NCBI GenBank assembly: GCA_947501045.1
Contig: CANMUI010000011.1
Span: forward strand, 10,599 to 74,598
Direction of reading: 5' to 3'
DNA from: an uncultured Psychrobacter sp.
Lineage (GTDB): Bacteria > Pseudomonadota > Gammaproteobacteria > Pseudomonadales > Moraxellaceae
DNA: 64,000 bases
Shown here: positions 55,424 through 63,923 of the stretch, one piece after another
Numbering within the stretch: position 1 is the first letter of the stretch
Layout: every line of letters begins with the position of its first letter
The notes under the pieces: generated by a model
Databases searched by the model: none
What the model was told of the DNA's origin: nothing
The model's input: the letters and a program-made list of their open reading frames with translations, nothing else
Made by a program: the position numbers and the translations under genes

Positions 55424-57892
55424 GTGCAAAAACCCCATTCTACTCTATCAAATTCGCCTAAGTCTGTCATAAATACGCCGCCCTCGCAGCAACGTGGCTT
55501 GGTATTTAGCAGCCTTTTATTGATTATTATCATCGTTGGTATGGTGCTATTGGCGCTATACTTAGTCAAGCTCGATCGTACGATTACCCATAAGTTTGAG
55601 GGTAAACGCTGGGATATTCCTGCCAAAGTATATTCACAGCCCCTTGAGTTATATCAAGGCGCAGCTGTTGATAAAAACACTATCGAGACTTGGCTTGAGC
55701 TGCTCAATTACAGCAACAACAAAGCTTATGACCGCACGGGTAGTTTTTATAAGTCAGGCAGTGACTATTTTATCCATACGCGCGGTTTTACTTATAGCGC
55801 CAACGACATCGATAAAGAACAAGTCATTAAAATGACGATCTCAAATAATAAAATTCAGTCCATCCAAAGTACCGAACCCAACAAAATGGGGATTTTACGC
55901 CTTGAGCCGGTAAATATTGGTGGCATTTATCCTGATAGTAATGAGGATCGCTTAGTTGTCTCTTTAGACGAGGTACCGCAGCCGCTGGTTGATGCTTTGA
56001 TTGCGACCGAAGATCGCGGGTTTTATGAGCACAAAGGGGTCTCTATCCGCGGTATTGCGCGCGCGGTACTCAATAATTTCTCTGGCGGCTCTATGCAGGG
56101 CGGCTCGACCATCACCCAGCAGCTCATCAAAAACTTCTATCTAAATTCTGATCGCACCCTAAAGCGTAAAGCCAATGAAGCACTCATGGCGGTGCTACTA
56201 GAGCTGCATTATAGTAAAGATGAGATATTGCAGACCTATTTAAATGAGATTTACTTAGGTCAAAACGGTAATCGTTCCATCAATGGTTTTGGCCTAGCTT
56301 CACAGTTTTATTTTAATCAGCCACTAAGTGAGCTGCGTACCGATCAGCAGGCTTTATTGGTCGGTATGGCCAAAGGCCCCAGTGTCTATAACCCGCGCCG
56401 CCATCCTAACGACTCTAAAGCGCGTCGCGATACCGTGCTAAATAACATGCTTACCCTTGGCATGCTCACCCAAGCTGAGTACGGCAAAGCTATCGAGCAG
56501 CCTTTGGGTGTGGTTGATAAACCTGTTGAAGGTAAGAGCCTTTTCCCTGATTTCTTAGATATAGTCAAGCGTGAGCTCAATGACGTTTATTACGCTGATG
56601 ACCTAAAAAACGAGGGATTGACGATCATTAGCACTCTAAACCCTATCACTCAGCTTGCCGCAGATAAAGCGGTTGAGCAAAAACTTGGTGAGCTGCGCCG
56701 TGGTAGCAGTCAAGCCAAGGATCTGGAGGGCGCTTTAGTTAGTGCTAACCCTGAGACTGGAGAGCTGGTAGCTGTGGTGGGTAGTGGTAGTGAGTTTACT
56801 GGCTTCAACCGCGCGGTGGATGCCAAGCGTCAAGTCGGCTCACTACTAAAACCAGTCATTTATATGACTGCCCTTGAAAGTGGTCGTTACAATTTAGCAA
56901 GCTCAGTAGATGACTCGCCTATTACTGTCAATCTAAGCGATGGCGGTAAATGGAACCCTAAGAACTACAATAACCGTGACCATGGTTATGTGGCTTTGAC
57001 TACCGCACTGGCCCAATCTTACAATCAAAGCGCGGTTCGGTTGGGCATGGAGTTTGGCGTTGACACCTTTGTTAGACAACTGCGCCGCTTAGGTATTGAA
57101 GAGAAGGTTCCTACCTATCCGTCAGTATTGTTAGGCTCAGTGAATCTAAGCCCGATGGATATGTTAGGGGTTTACCAAGTCTTTGCTACGGGCGGCTTTC
57201 GCACTCCTATTCACAGTATCCGTAGCGTGGTTGATAATCGCGGTAGTATATTGCAGCGTACTGGTCTTAGCACCGAGCGTAGTATTCCGCCGGAGACTAA
57301 CTATCTGACCAACTATGCGCTCCAGCAAGTAGTCAAAAATGGTACTGCTAAGCGCGCGCAGTCTTTGGGGAGCGAGCTGAATATTGCCGGTAAGACTGGT
57401 ACTACCAACGACTACCGTGATGCTTGGTTTGCAGGTTATAGTGGCAACTACGTCAGCGTCGTTTGGGTAGGCCGCGATGACAATAAACCCATTGGGCTTA
57501 GTGGCGGTACCGGCGCGCTACCAGTATGGGTTGATTACATGAAGCGCTTAAAGCTAACACCAGTAGCTACCCCAGAACCAGAAGGTATTGAATGGTTATG
57601 GCTTGAAAATAATTCAGGCAAACTATCTAACGAGCGCTGTGAAGGGGCGCGCTATCTGCCAGTCATGTCAGCACATCTACCAGAAGAAGCCAGTAGCTGC
57701 GCGATGGCGCTGTATCAGCAAGATCAAGCACGGGGTCAAATACAATGGCAGAATGAGCAAGGAGCTATCAATCAGCAGCGCCTCGAAGAAGGACTGCCTA
57801 TTCCAGATGGCCAAGTGATTGATGAGCAAGAAGATGGCAATACGTCAAGACGAGCTGACACCTGGTACGATCGCGCGCTAGAATGGTTTTGA
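55424..57892 (+). CDS. mrcB: Penicillin-binding protein 1b
   Basis: 822 residues starting at a GTG with no clear Shine-Dalgarno. It polymerises and cross-links peptidoglycan in the periplasm. A cytoplasmic tail and a membrane helix (VFSSLLLIIIIVGMVLLALYLV, about 28-49) lead into a UB2H-like segment, the glycosyltransferase domain with ATEDRGFYEHKGVSIRGIARA (196-216 area) and GGSTITQQLIKN, and a transpeptidase domain with the nucleophile Ser473 in GSLLKP, SYN at 532-534 and KTGT at 657-660. It differs from E. coli PBP1b in length only slightly. It is divergent from ccoI. The next gene encodes a lipoprotein 97 bases downstream; in E. coli LpoB activates PBP1b, but nothing here shows this lipoprotein to be an LpoB. 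Confidence 0.96.
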   Translation: MQKPHSTLSNSPKSVINTPPSQQRGLVFSSLLLIIIIVGMVLLALYLVKLDRTITHKFEGKRWDIPAKVYSQPLELYQGAAVDKNTIETWLELLNYSNNKAYDRTGSFYKSGSDYFIHTRGFTYSANDIDKEQVIKMTISNNKIQSIQSTEPNKMGILRLEPVNIGGIYPDSNEDRLVVSLDEVPQPLVDALIATEDRGFYEHKGVSIRGIARAVLNNFSGGSMQGGSTITQQLIKNFYLNSDRTLKRKANEALMAVLLELHYSKDEILQTYLNEIYLGQNGNRSINGFGLASQFYFNQPLSELRTDQQALLVGMAKGPSVYNPRRHPNDSKARRDTVLNNMLTLGMLTQAEYGKAIEQPLGVVDKPVEGKSLFPDFLDIVKRELNDVYYADDLKNEGLTIISTLNPITQLAADKAVEQKLGELRRGSSQAKDLEGALVSANPETGELVAVVGSGSEFTGFNRAVDAKRQVGSLLKPVIYMTALESGRYNLASSVDDSPITVNLSDGGKWNPKNYNNRDHGYVALTTALAQSYNQSAVRLGMEFGVDTFVRQLRRLGIEEKVPTYPSVLLGSVNLSPMDMLGVYQVFATGGFRTPIHSIRSVVDNRGSILQRTGLSTERSIPPETNYLTNYALQQVVKNGTAKRAQSLGSELNIAGKTGTTNDYRDAWFAGYSGNYVSVVWVGRDDNKPIGLSGGTGALPVWVDYMKRLKLTPVATPEPEGIEWLWLENNSGKLSNERCEGARYLPVMSAHLPEEASSCAMALYQQDQARGQIQWQNEQGAINQQRLEEGLPIPDGQVIDEQEDGNTSRRADTWYDRALEWF

Positions 57893-57989
57893 TTATTCAA
57901 CAACTCAGTCGATGAGACCGAATGAAAGTAGCTAAACATACATTACCAGCTTATATTATTATTTAAATGAGATAAAGAAGAGGTTTGAT

Positions 57990-58913
57990 ATGGCACTATC
58001 TATGCAGCCTATACCGCAGCAAAACTCGATAACGATAAAAAAGCGTTTAGGATTATCTAGACTCTTGTTAGCTACTAGTACGCTTATAGGTATGCTGACA
58101 TTGAGTGCTTGTCAGACTACACCAACTTCAGTACCTAGAACTGTATCTAGTCCTACTAGTACAGCGCCGACCTCCTCTACCGTCGTCCAATTGCCTGAAA
58201 ACACAAGACTCAACAATAGAGTCCTTGAAAATAGAACTCCTGAGAACAGAATCCCTGTGACTCAAGCACCTACTTACGGTAGCAATGAGCGCCCTAACAC
58301 CGATATAGCCCCTTCTACACCTCCTAAAGCCACACAGACCTACCCATCTTACCCTGAACCATCTAAGCGCCAAATAACACCTAATTCTAAGGATAGTAGA
58401 GGTATCACTAATCCTATTACTCAGCCCACGCAGATTATAGAGCCGCCGGAGACCATATTCAATGAGCCTACTATCATAATACCTTCGCGCGATGATTATG
58501 TTGTCACACCGCCGTCCACGCCATCACCGCGCAATGCTTTGTTGGAGCGGGCGCGTCAAAACTCGCAACAACAAAGCGCCCGAACCTCTACCGATCAGAG
58601 CGATTTGCCTGCATTTCGCAATCTAATACAAGTAGGTATCAATGAGCTTCGGTCTAATAATCTAACCGCCGCCGAAAGTAGTTTTACCCGTGCGCAGCGT
58701 CTTGCCCCTAGATCCTCAGCTGTGTATTTTTATTTATCGCAAGTGGCTTTAAAAAAGAATCAGCCTCGTAAAGCAGAAGCTATGGCTCGTCGTGGTCTGA
58801 CGGTCTCACAAGATGGCGAACGCCGACGCGCACTCTGGCAGCTTATTTTGCAATCAGGTCAACAGCAAAACAATTCGCGTGTCATTCGCGAGGCGCAACA
58901 AGCACTCAGATAA
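57990..58913 (+). CDS. Lipoprotein with TPR-like C-terminus
   Basis: 307 residues. The signal peptide ends in LTLSAC, with Cys41 the lipidated residue. A Pro/Thr/Ser/Asn-rich, probably disordered linker runs from 42 to about 200. The C-terminal part has the repeats FRNLIQVGINELRSNNLTAAESSFTRAQRLAP and SAVYFYLSQVALKKNQPRKAEAMARRGL, which look like tetratricopeptide units. This pattern of an outer-membrane lipoprotein with a long linker and TPRs fits a periplasmic scaffold or a cell-wall synthesis partner. It follows mrcB on the same strand, so an LpoA/LpoB-like or YbgF-like role in peptidoglycan synthesis is possible but not shown. GAGG lies upstream of the ATG. Confidence 0.82.
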   Translation: MALSMQPIPQQNSITIKKRLGLSRLLLATSTLIGMLTLSACQTTPTSVPRTVSSPTSTAPTSSTVVQLPENTRLNNRVLENRTPENRIPVTQAPTYGSNERPNTDIAPSTPPKATQTYPSYPEPSKRQITPNSKDSRGITNPITQPTQIIEPPETIFNEPTIIIPSRDDYVVTPPSTPSPRNALLERARQNSQQQSARTSTDQSDLPAFRNLIQVGINELRSNNLTAAESSFTRAQRLAPRSSAVYFYLSQVALKKNQPRKAEAMARRGLTVSQDGERRRALWQLILQSGQQQNNSRVIREAQQALR

Positions 58914-59000
58914 TGTATTGATAATCAACTGGTAAAAATTTTAATGGTTTTTATTTGAGTTAACAAACACAATCTAACAAATACAATCAAGGTTATTTTT

Positions 59001-59927
59001 ATGGCATGGCAACAATTGCACTTACAGTGTGAAAAAGCGAACGTTGAGTTAGCAGAGACCCTGCTATTAGAAGCAGACGCCCTCTCAATTGCACTAGACG
59101 ATGCTGGGGATCAACCTTTGTTTGAGCCGCTACCAGGAGAGGCACCGCTTTGGGATGAGGTCATACTCACAGGGCTTTTTGACGCTACTACTGCAGCTGG
59201 TAGTCGGCAATCTCTCGAGCAGCTTGGTCATGAAATTGCCGCTCAAGTACACGCCAGTCGTATTTGGCTGACATCAGTTGACGACAAAGACTGGGAACGT
59301 GAATGGATGGTTCATTATCACCCCATAGAATGTGCTAACGGCTTGTGGATTGTTCCCAACTGGCTGACACCGCCTGACCCTAGTGCTACTAATATAATTA
59401 TGGATCCAGGCCTTGCCTTTGGTACCGGCTATCATGCTACTACGCGTTTATGTTTGGACTGGCTAACTGAACAAGACTTAAGCGATAAAGTAGTTATTGA
59501 TTATGGCTGTGGCTCAGGTATTTTGGGTATTGGCGCTTTATTGTTGGGCGCCGAACACGTTTATGCTGTTGATATTGACCCGCAAGCTGTGCTGGCTACT
59601 AAGCAGAATGCGGCACGCAATGGTGTTGACAGTCGTCTACAAGCTTTTTTACCTGAAGAGTTTACAGCTTATTGTGAGCAGCATGAAATTATACCTGTAG
59701 ACGTTATTGTTGCCAATATATTAGCCAAGCCTCTCATCAGCTTAGCGCCCTATTTTGCAACACTCATCGCTACAAAAGGCAAAATCGTTTTGGCAGGTTT
59801 GATCGAATCACAGACTGAGCAAGTTGCTGAAGCTTATAAACCGTACTTCGCTCTTGATCCCAAACATGCCTTTAGCGCTCAAGAGGATCAACATTGGCAG
59901 CGTTTATCGGGTACGTTTACACGATAG
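59001..59927 (+). CDS. prmA: Ribosomal protein L11 methyltransferase
   Basis: 308 residues. The enzyme trimethylates Lys and the N-terminus of L11. Signatures seen are the N-terminal domain (MAWQQLHLQCEKANVELAE, then LPGEAPLWDEV), the linker VDDKDWEREWM, DPGLAFGTGYHATTRLCLDWL, the SAM site YGCGSGILGIGALLLGA (residues about 165-181), VDIDPQAVLATKQNAARN, and the late VIVANILAKPLISLAPYF. Length and motifs match the family. AAGG lies before the ATG. In Pseudomonas prmA precedes a DUF3426 gene, dusB and fis; here the order is prmA, DUF3426, fis. Confidence 0.97.
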   Translation: MAWQQLHLQCEKANVELAETLLLEADALSIALDDAGDQPLFEPLPGEAPLWDEVILTGLFDATTAAGSRQSLEQLGHEIAAQVHASRIWLTSVDDKDWEREWMVHYHPIECANGLWIVPNWLTPPDPSATNIIMDPGLAFGTGYHATTRLCLDWLTEQDLSDKVVIDYGCGSGILGIGALLLGAEHVYAVDIDPQAVLATKQNAARNGVDSRLQAFLPEEFTAYCEQHEIIPVDVIVANILAKPLISLAPYFATLIATKGKIVLAGLIESQTEQVAEAYKPYFALDPKHAFSAQEDQHWQRLSGTFTR

Positions 59928-60120
59928 CAATAAGCATGATTTAAATTTACACACTAGCAACAATATATTACATATGTTACGATAGGTAGTCAGTTGGCCT
60001 TTATATGATTAATGCCACTCTCCTATTATTGATATACAGATGTTTAATAATAAATAGGACATAAGATAATTATGATGAGTGGAATGGCAGTTATTGCCGC
60101 TCTTTTTTGGACGCCGCCCT

Positions 60121-61377
60121 ATGCAAACGCTCATCAAAACCAAATGTCCTTCCTGCAAAACTTATCTTAGTGTCCCGCAATCACATCTAAATGAGCGAGA
60201 TGCAAAGGTGCGCTGTGAGCGCTGCCAGCAAATATATTTAGTTAACAATAATATTGTAGTTTCCAGCGATACTATGTCAACTGTTAGCAGTTCTAAGACC
60301 AATACTGCTAAACAAAAATTTAATCGGGTCACTAAAACAGAGGCTTCTTCAAAAGATCAAAGTGACTCTTTATATAATGATGATCTTATCTATGATGATA
60401 TGCCTATTGATGAGTCAGATCATACCGATACAAAATATGACTTATCAGATGATATGGAGCCTTGGTTCTCACTGTTAGATGCCATGCCTTCATCCTCATC
60501 GAAGAGTAATAAGCAGCCGAATATGGTAGCTAACAAAGAGTCCATCGCAAATAACGAGTTAGATAGTTTGGTTGTTAGGAGTGATTACATTGCTAAGACT
60601 AGCTTTCAGTCTACTATGAGCTCAGCGGCTGCAAACGATATCAACGCCTCTGTAAGCACTACTAACCATCGTAGTGATAACGATAATGGTTGGCTTGAGA
60701 AGCTCTTAGAAGAACAAGATGATAGTGATAATACGCGTATAGATAACCCAAAATCTACGACTGACTTATCAAAGCTATTGGCTAGTATGGGTGTGCCGCC
60801 CAACGATCAAAAACACCTGAACCGTCATGCAAACCTTAATGACTTAAATATTTATAGGCAAACTCATAAGCGTCCTACGCGTAGCTATCCTGCGCAGAAC
60901 CGTATGCAGGCTTCTGCTGCATCAGTGCTGTGGCTGGCTGGCTGCTTGGTATTAGTAATGCTATTGTTTGCACAATATGTTATTTTTAATCTTGATCATT
61001 TAGTTAAGAATCCTGCACACGCCGCCCGTTTGCAAGCTGTTTGTGCTATTGCAGTTTGTAGCTTACCAAGCGCTGATCTAACGGCTTTTGATGTAACCGA
61101 TCTTGTGCATAGACCTAGTGAGATAAAATCCGCTAATGGTTTTAGCGATATTAGTGCTATCTTAGCCAATCAAAGCACACAGGCCCAGTTGCTACCAACG
61201 CTTAAAGTAGGTATGTATAGTGATGAGGTTTTAGTTGGAGAGTTTATTGCATTGCCAGAAGATTATCTAGTAAGCAAGCAGTATAAACTACCTGCAGAAC
61301 AACACAAATCTTTGATGTTCACTGTACCAATTGCAGATAATCAGATTAGCCAAATTACCATCGATCCTATTTATTGA
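60121..61377 (+). CDS. Zinc-ribbon and DUF3426 membrane protein
   Basis: 418 residues from the ATG at 60121, the first Met that begins the zinc ribbon (MQTLIKTKCPSC); a GTG at 60079 would add 14 residues. Residues about 8-45 form an MJ0042-type ribbon with two Cys pairs (CPSC and CERC). A disordered Ser/Asp/Asn-rich region runs to about 265. One membrane helix (SVLWLAGCLVLVMLLFAQYVIF) leads to a periplasmic DUF3426 domain with two Cys residues. The family is placed between prmA and fis in pseudomonads and has no assigned role. GGA lies 9 bases before the ATG. Confidence 0.88.
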   Translation: MQTLIKTKCPSCKTYLSVPQSHLNERDAKVRCERCQQIYLVNNNIVVSSDTMSTVSSSKTNTAKQKFNRVTKTEASSKDQSDSLYNDDLIYDDMPIDESDHTDTKYDLSDDMEPWFSLLDAMPSSSSKSNKQPNMVANKESIANNELDSLVVRSDYIAKTSFQSTMSSAAANDINASVSTTNHRSDNDNGWLEKLLEEQDDSDNTRIDNPKSTTDLSKLLASMGVPPNDQKHLNRHANLNDLNIYRQTHKRPTRSYPAQNRMQASAASVLWLAGCLVLVMLLFAQYVIFNLDHLVKNPAHAARLQAVCAIAVCSLPSADLTAFDVTDLVHRPSEIKSANGFSDISAILANQSTQAQLLPTLKVGMYSDEVLVGEFIALPEDYLVSKQYKLPAEQHKSLMFTVPIADNQISQITIDPIY

Positions 61378-61485
61378 TAATCTTTTTTATTGATGATCTA
61401 GTGCTAATACACGTTCGATGCTGGTTTAATCATAGCTTAATAATTACTATCATTAGCTTATATATATTTTTAGGGACATTACCTT

Positions 61486-61947
61486 ATGGCACACTCTGCG
61501 CAACCTTCTGCTAGTCATCCTAGTCAAAGCGATGACAATCTTTTTGATCGTGATGATATGAAGCTACCTACTAGCGATGTAGACAGCCATTTAGGTGACT
61601 ATCGTTCTAGTAATTATCGTTCAAGCAATCATGGTTTAAGTGACTCTTATTTAAGTAACTCTTATCTAAATGGCCATACCAACGAGCAAACACTTGATAA
61701 CCCTACCTCTATTTCGCTAAATGCACCTTTACGAGTGCACGTTGAGCGTGTGGTACGTGAGTATTTCGCAGCTTTAGATGATGAGATGCCTACAGACTTC
61801 TATAATTTAATTTTAAAGGAAGTAGAGCTGCCTTTACTGACCGTGGTCCTTGAACAAACTCGCGGCAACCAAACTAAATGCGCGCAAATATTAGGGCTTA
61901 ATCGTGGCACGCTGCGCAAAAAACTCAAAACATATGGTCTAATGTAG
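61486..61947 (+). CDS. fis: Fis-family nucleoid-associated regulator
   Basis: 153 residues. The last 80 match Fis: LRVHVERVVREYFAALDDEM, then the helix-turn-helix QTRGNQTKCAQILGLNRGTLRKKLKTYGL. Fis binds DNA as a dimer, shapes the nucleoid and activates stable-RNA promoters in fast growth. E. coli Fis has 98 residues; the extra N-terminal ~70 are Ser/Asn/Asp-rich (YRSSNYRSSN repeats) and look disordered. AGGGA lies upstream of the ATG. dusB, which often precedes fis, is absent. The transcript probably continues from prmA, with a gap of about 108 bases before fis. Confidence 0.93.
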   Translation: MAHSAQPSASHPSQSDDNLFDRDDMKLPTSDVDSHLGDYRSSNYRSSNHGLSDSYLSNSYLNGHTNEQTLDNPTSISLNAPLRVHVERVVREYFAALDDEMPTDFYNLILKEVELPLLTVVLEQTRGNQTKCAQILGLNRGTLRKKLKTYGLM

Positions 61948-62064
61948 CGCTTAATTTAATGTAAGAATCAAAGCTACCTTTATATATTCAATATATTCAC
62001 TTTTTTGTTTAATTTTTGATTAAAGGTGCTTTTGCGTTTTGTATTAATAGATCAGATGTTTTAT

Positions 62065-62081
62065 CATAAGCGTCGCTTATG
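62065..62081. promoter_or_regulatory. Palindrome upstream of purH, putative operator
   Basis: CATAAGCG (62065-62072), T, CGCTTATG (62074-62081): a perfect 8-bp inverted repeat about an odd centre. The size and symmetry fit a dimeric repressor site. It does not match the E. coli PurR box. Position is about 205 bases before the purH start. Confidence 0.5.
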
Positions 62082-62116
62082 TTCTCAAAGTGGCTGGTAC
62101 TGACCCTTCAAGCTAT

Positions 62117-62142
62117 CTCTTAGATATTGAGCTCTTAGATAT
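62117..62142. repeat. Tandem direct repeat upstream of purH
   Basis: CTCTTAGATAT occurs at 62117-62127 and again at 62132-62142 (15-base period). Tandem half-sites of this kind can bind a regulator in series. No known regulator motif was recognised. Confidence 0.5.
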
Positions 62143-62244
62143 CAAACTATACGTATTACTCCCAAAACGCTAGCTTTTATTATTACTACATACGACAACT
62201 CATAGATTGAACCTTATGGTATATATGATTGTCATAACTAATTT

Positions 62245-62271
62245 GCCAGACAACCTTGTCAGGCTTTTTTT
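62245..62271 (+). terminator. Terminator-like hairpin in the purH leader
   Basis: GCC(A)GACAA and TTGTC(A)GGC form a stem with one A-A mismatch, followed by seven T (62265-62271). The T-run ends three bases before GGA and 15 bases before the purH ATG. Either it is an attenuator of purH or it ends the fis transcript and purH starts by a hidden promoter. Confidence 0.65.
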
Positions 62272-62285
62272 ATGGAACGGTTATT

Positions 62286-63866
62286 ATGGCTACAAAACCG
62301 CTTGCTCTACTCTCAGTCTCAAACAAATCCAACATCGTAGAATTCGCTCAAGCACTTATCCAATCAGGTTTTGGTTTATTGTCAACAGGTGGTACTTATC
62401 GTCTGCTCAAAGAGCAAGATGTAGCGGTCACTGAAGTGTCAGATTATACTGGCTTTCCTGAGATGATGGATGGCCGCGTGAAAACTCTGCACCCCAAAAT
62501 CCATGGTGGTATTTTAGGTCGCCGCGGTACTGATGATGACATTATGAGCGAGCATAAGATTGATCGTATCGATCTAGTAGTGGTGAACTTATACCCATTT
62601 GCACAAACTATAGCTCGTACTGATGTAACTATGGACGAGGCTATTGAAAATATCGATATTGGTGGGCCTACTATGGTACGCGCAGCTGCTAAAAACTATG
62701 CGCATGTCGGCATTGTTACTGACCCAAATGATTATGATCGTGTGATTACCGCTTTAGAAGGTAGCACCAAGCTGAGCGCTACCCTACGTTATGACTTAGC
62801 AGTAAAAGCTTTCGAGCATACCGCACAGTATGACGGTATAATTGCTAACTTTTTGGGAAGCCGTGTCAATGATACGCAAGAACCAGAGGCTTTTGCTCGT
62901 ACACTTAATCTGCAACTGGATAAAGCACAGGATTTACGCTACGGAGAGAATCCACATCAAAAAGCGGCATTTTATGTTGAAGGCACCTTTACTGAGAGCC
63001 CGCAAGCCTCTATTGCTACGGCTCAGCAATTACAAGGCAAAGCTTTGTCTTATAACAATATAGCCGATACCGATGCTGCTCTTGAATGCGTAAAGGCCTT
63101 TACAGCACCGGCTTGTGTCATCGTCAAACATGCTAATCCTTGCGGTGTTGCTATTGATAATGATCAAGTAGCAGCCTACCGTACAGCTTTTAGTACTGAT
63201 CCTGAATCTTCGTTTGGCGGTATTATTGCTTTTAACCGTCAGCTTACCGTAGCCGCTGCCAAAGCTATTATTGACAATCAATTTGTGGAAGTGATTATCG
63301 CGCCGAGTCTTGAAGAAGGTGTATTGCAAGCGACTGCTAGTAAGAAAAACGTACGCGTACTGGTTTGCGGTGAGCTTACCTCTCCAAAGGATCTGTTAGC
63401 GCAGCTGGATTATAAGCGCGTCAACGGCGGACTTTTAGTACAAGAACAAGATTTAAATATCATTACGGCTAATGATTTGCAAATCGTGACTGACGTTCAA
63501 CCCACAGAGAGCCAGATTAGCGATTTATTATTTACGTGGGCGGTGGCCAAGTATGTCAAATCAAACGCTATTGTCTATGGCAAGAATCAGCGTACTGTTG
63601 GTATCGGTGCGGGTCAAATGAGCCGTGTCAATTCAGCACGTATTGCTGCCATCAAAGCTGAACACGCAGGTTTGACTACTGAAGGAGCGGTAATGGCATC
63701 TGACGCCTTCTTCCCCTTCCGTGATGGTATCGATAATGCAGCAGATGTTGGTATCTCAGCTATCATTCAGCCTGGTGGTTCTATGCGCGATAATGAAACC
63801 ATTGCTGCTGCTAACGAACACGGCATTGCTATGGTCTTCACCGGAGTACGTCATTTCCGCCATTAA
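62286..63866 (+). CDS. purH: Bifunctional purine biosynthesis protein PurH
   Basis: 526 residues from the ATG at 62286, which follows GGA by 9 bases; a TTG at 62256 would add ten residues that lie in the hairpin. It has two activities. IMP cyclohydrolase is in the N-terminal part: [53 protein letters not shown] and [16 protein letters not shown] formyltransferase is in the C-terminal part: [37 protein letters not shown] and [15 protein letters not shown]. These are the last two steps to IMP. All motifs are intact. The terminator after it appears split by the IS element at 63924. Confidence 0.96.
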   Translation: MATKPLALLSVSNKSNIVEFAQALIQSGFGLLSTGGTYRLLKEQDVAVTEVSDYTGFPEMMDGRVKTLHPKIHGGILGRRGTDDDIMSEHKIDRIDLVVVNLYPFAQTIARTDVTMDEAIENIDIGGPTMVRAAAKNYAHVGIVTDPNDYDRVITALEGSTKLSATLRYDLAVKAFEHTAQYDGIIANFLGSRVNDTQEPEAFARTLNLQLDKAQDLRYGENPHQKAAFYVEGTFTESPQASIATAQQLQGKALSYNNIADTDAALECVKAFTAPACVIVKHANPCGVAIDNDQVAAYRTAFSTDPESSFGGIIAFNRQLTVAAAKAIIDNQFVEVIIAPSLEEGVLQATASKKNVRVLVCGELTSPKDLLAQLDYKRVNGGLLVQEQDLNIITANDLQIVTDVQPTESQISDLLFTWAVAKYVKSNAIVYGKNQRTVGIGAGQMSRVNSARIAAIKAEHAGLTTEGAVMASDAFFPFRDGIDNAADVGISAIIQPGGSMRDNETIAAANEHGIAMVFTGVRHFRH

Positions 63867-63905
63867 CGCTCTTGCATAAGAGTTATTGTACAAAAGCTAA
63901 GTCAT

Positions 63906-63922
63906 AAAAAAAGCCACTATAC
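63906..63922 (+). terminator. Left arm of an interrupted purH terminator
   Basis: AAAAAAAGCCACTATAC is the type of A-rich left arm seen in other terminators here (compare AAAAAGGCCACACTA at 49684), but its partner, which should read about TATAGTGGCTTTTTT, is not in the window. The IS left end starts at 63924, so the stem or loop has probably been cut by the insertion. Confidence 0.5.
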
Positions 63923-63923
63923 C

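Larger units (their letters stand above)
61948..62285. other. fis-purH intergenic region with several structures
   Basis: 338 bases with three unusual features: a 17-base palindrome (62065-62081), an 11-bp direct repeat (62117-62142) and a terminator-like hairpin 16 bases before the purH start (62245-62271). Between them I see no gene and no promoter I would call. Confidence 0.6.

Noticed and set aside
60079..60120. GTG start and a weak hairpin (GGCA/TGCC with T-run) before the zinc-ribbon gene
   Set aside because: The added 14 residues precede the ribbon and lack conservation signs; the 4-bp stem is too weak to call a terminator.
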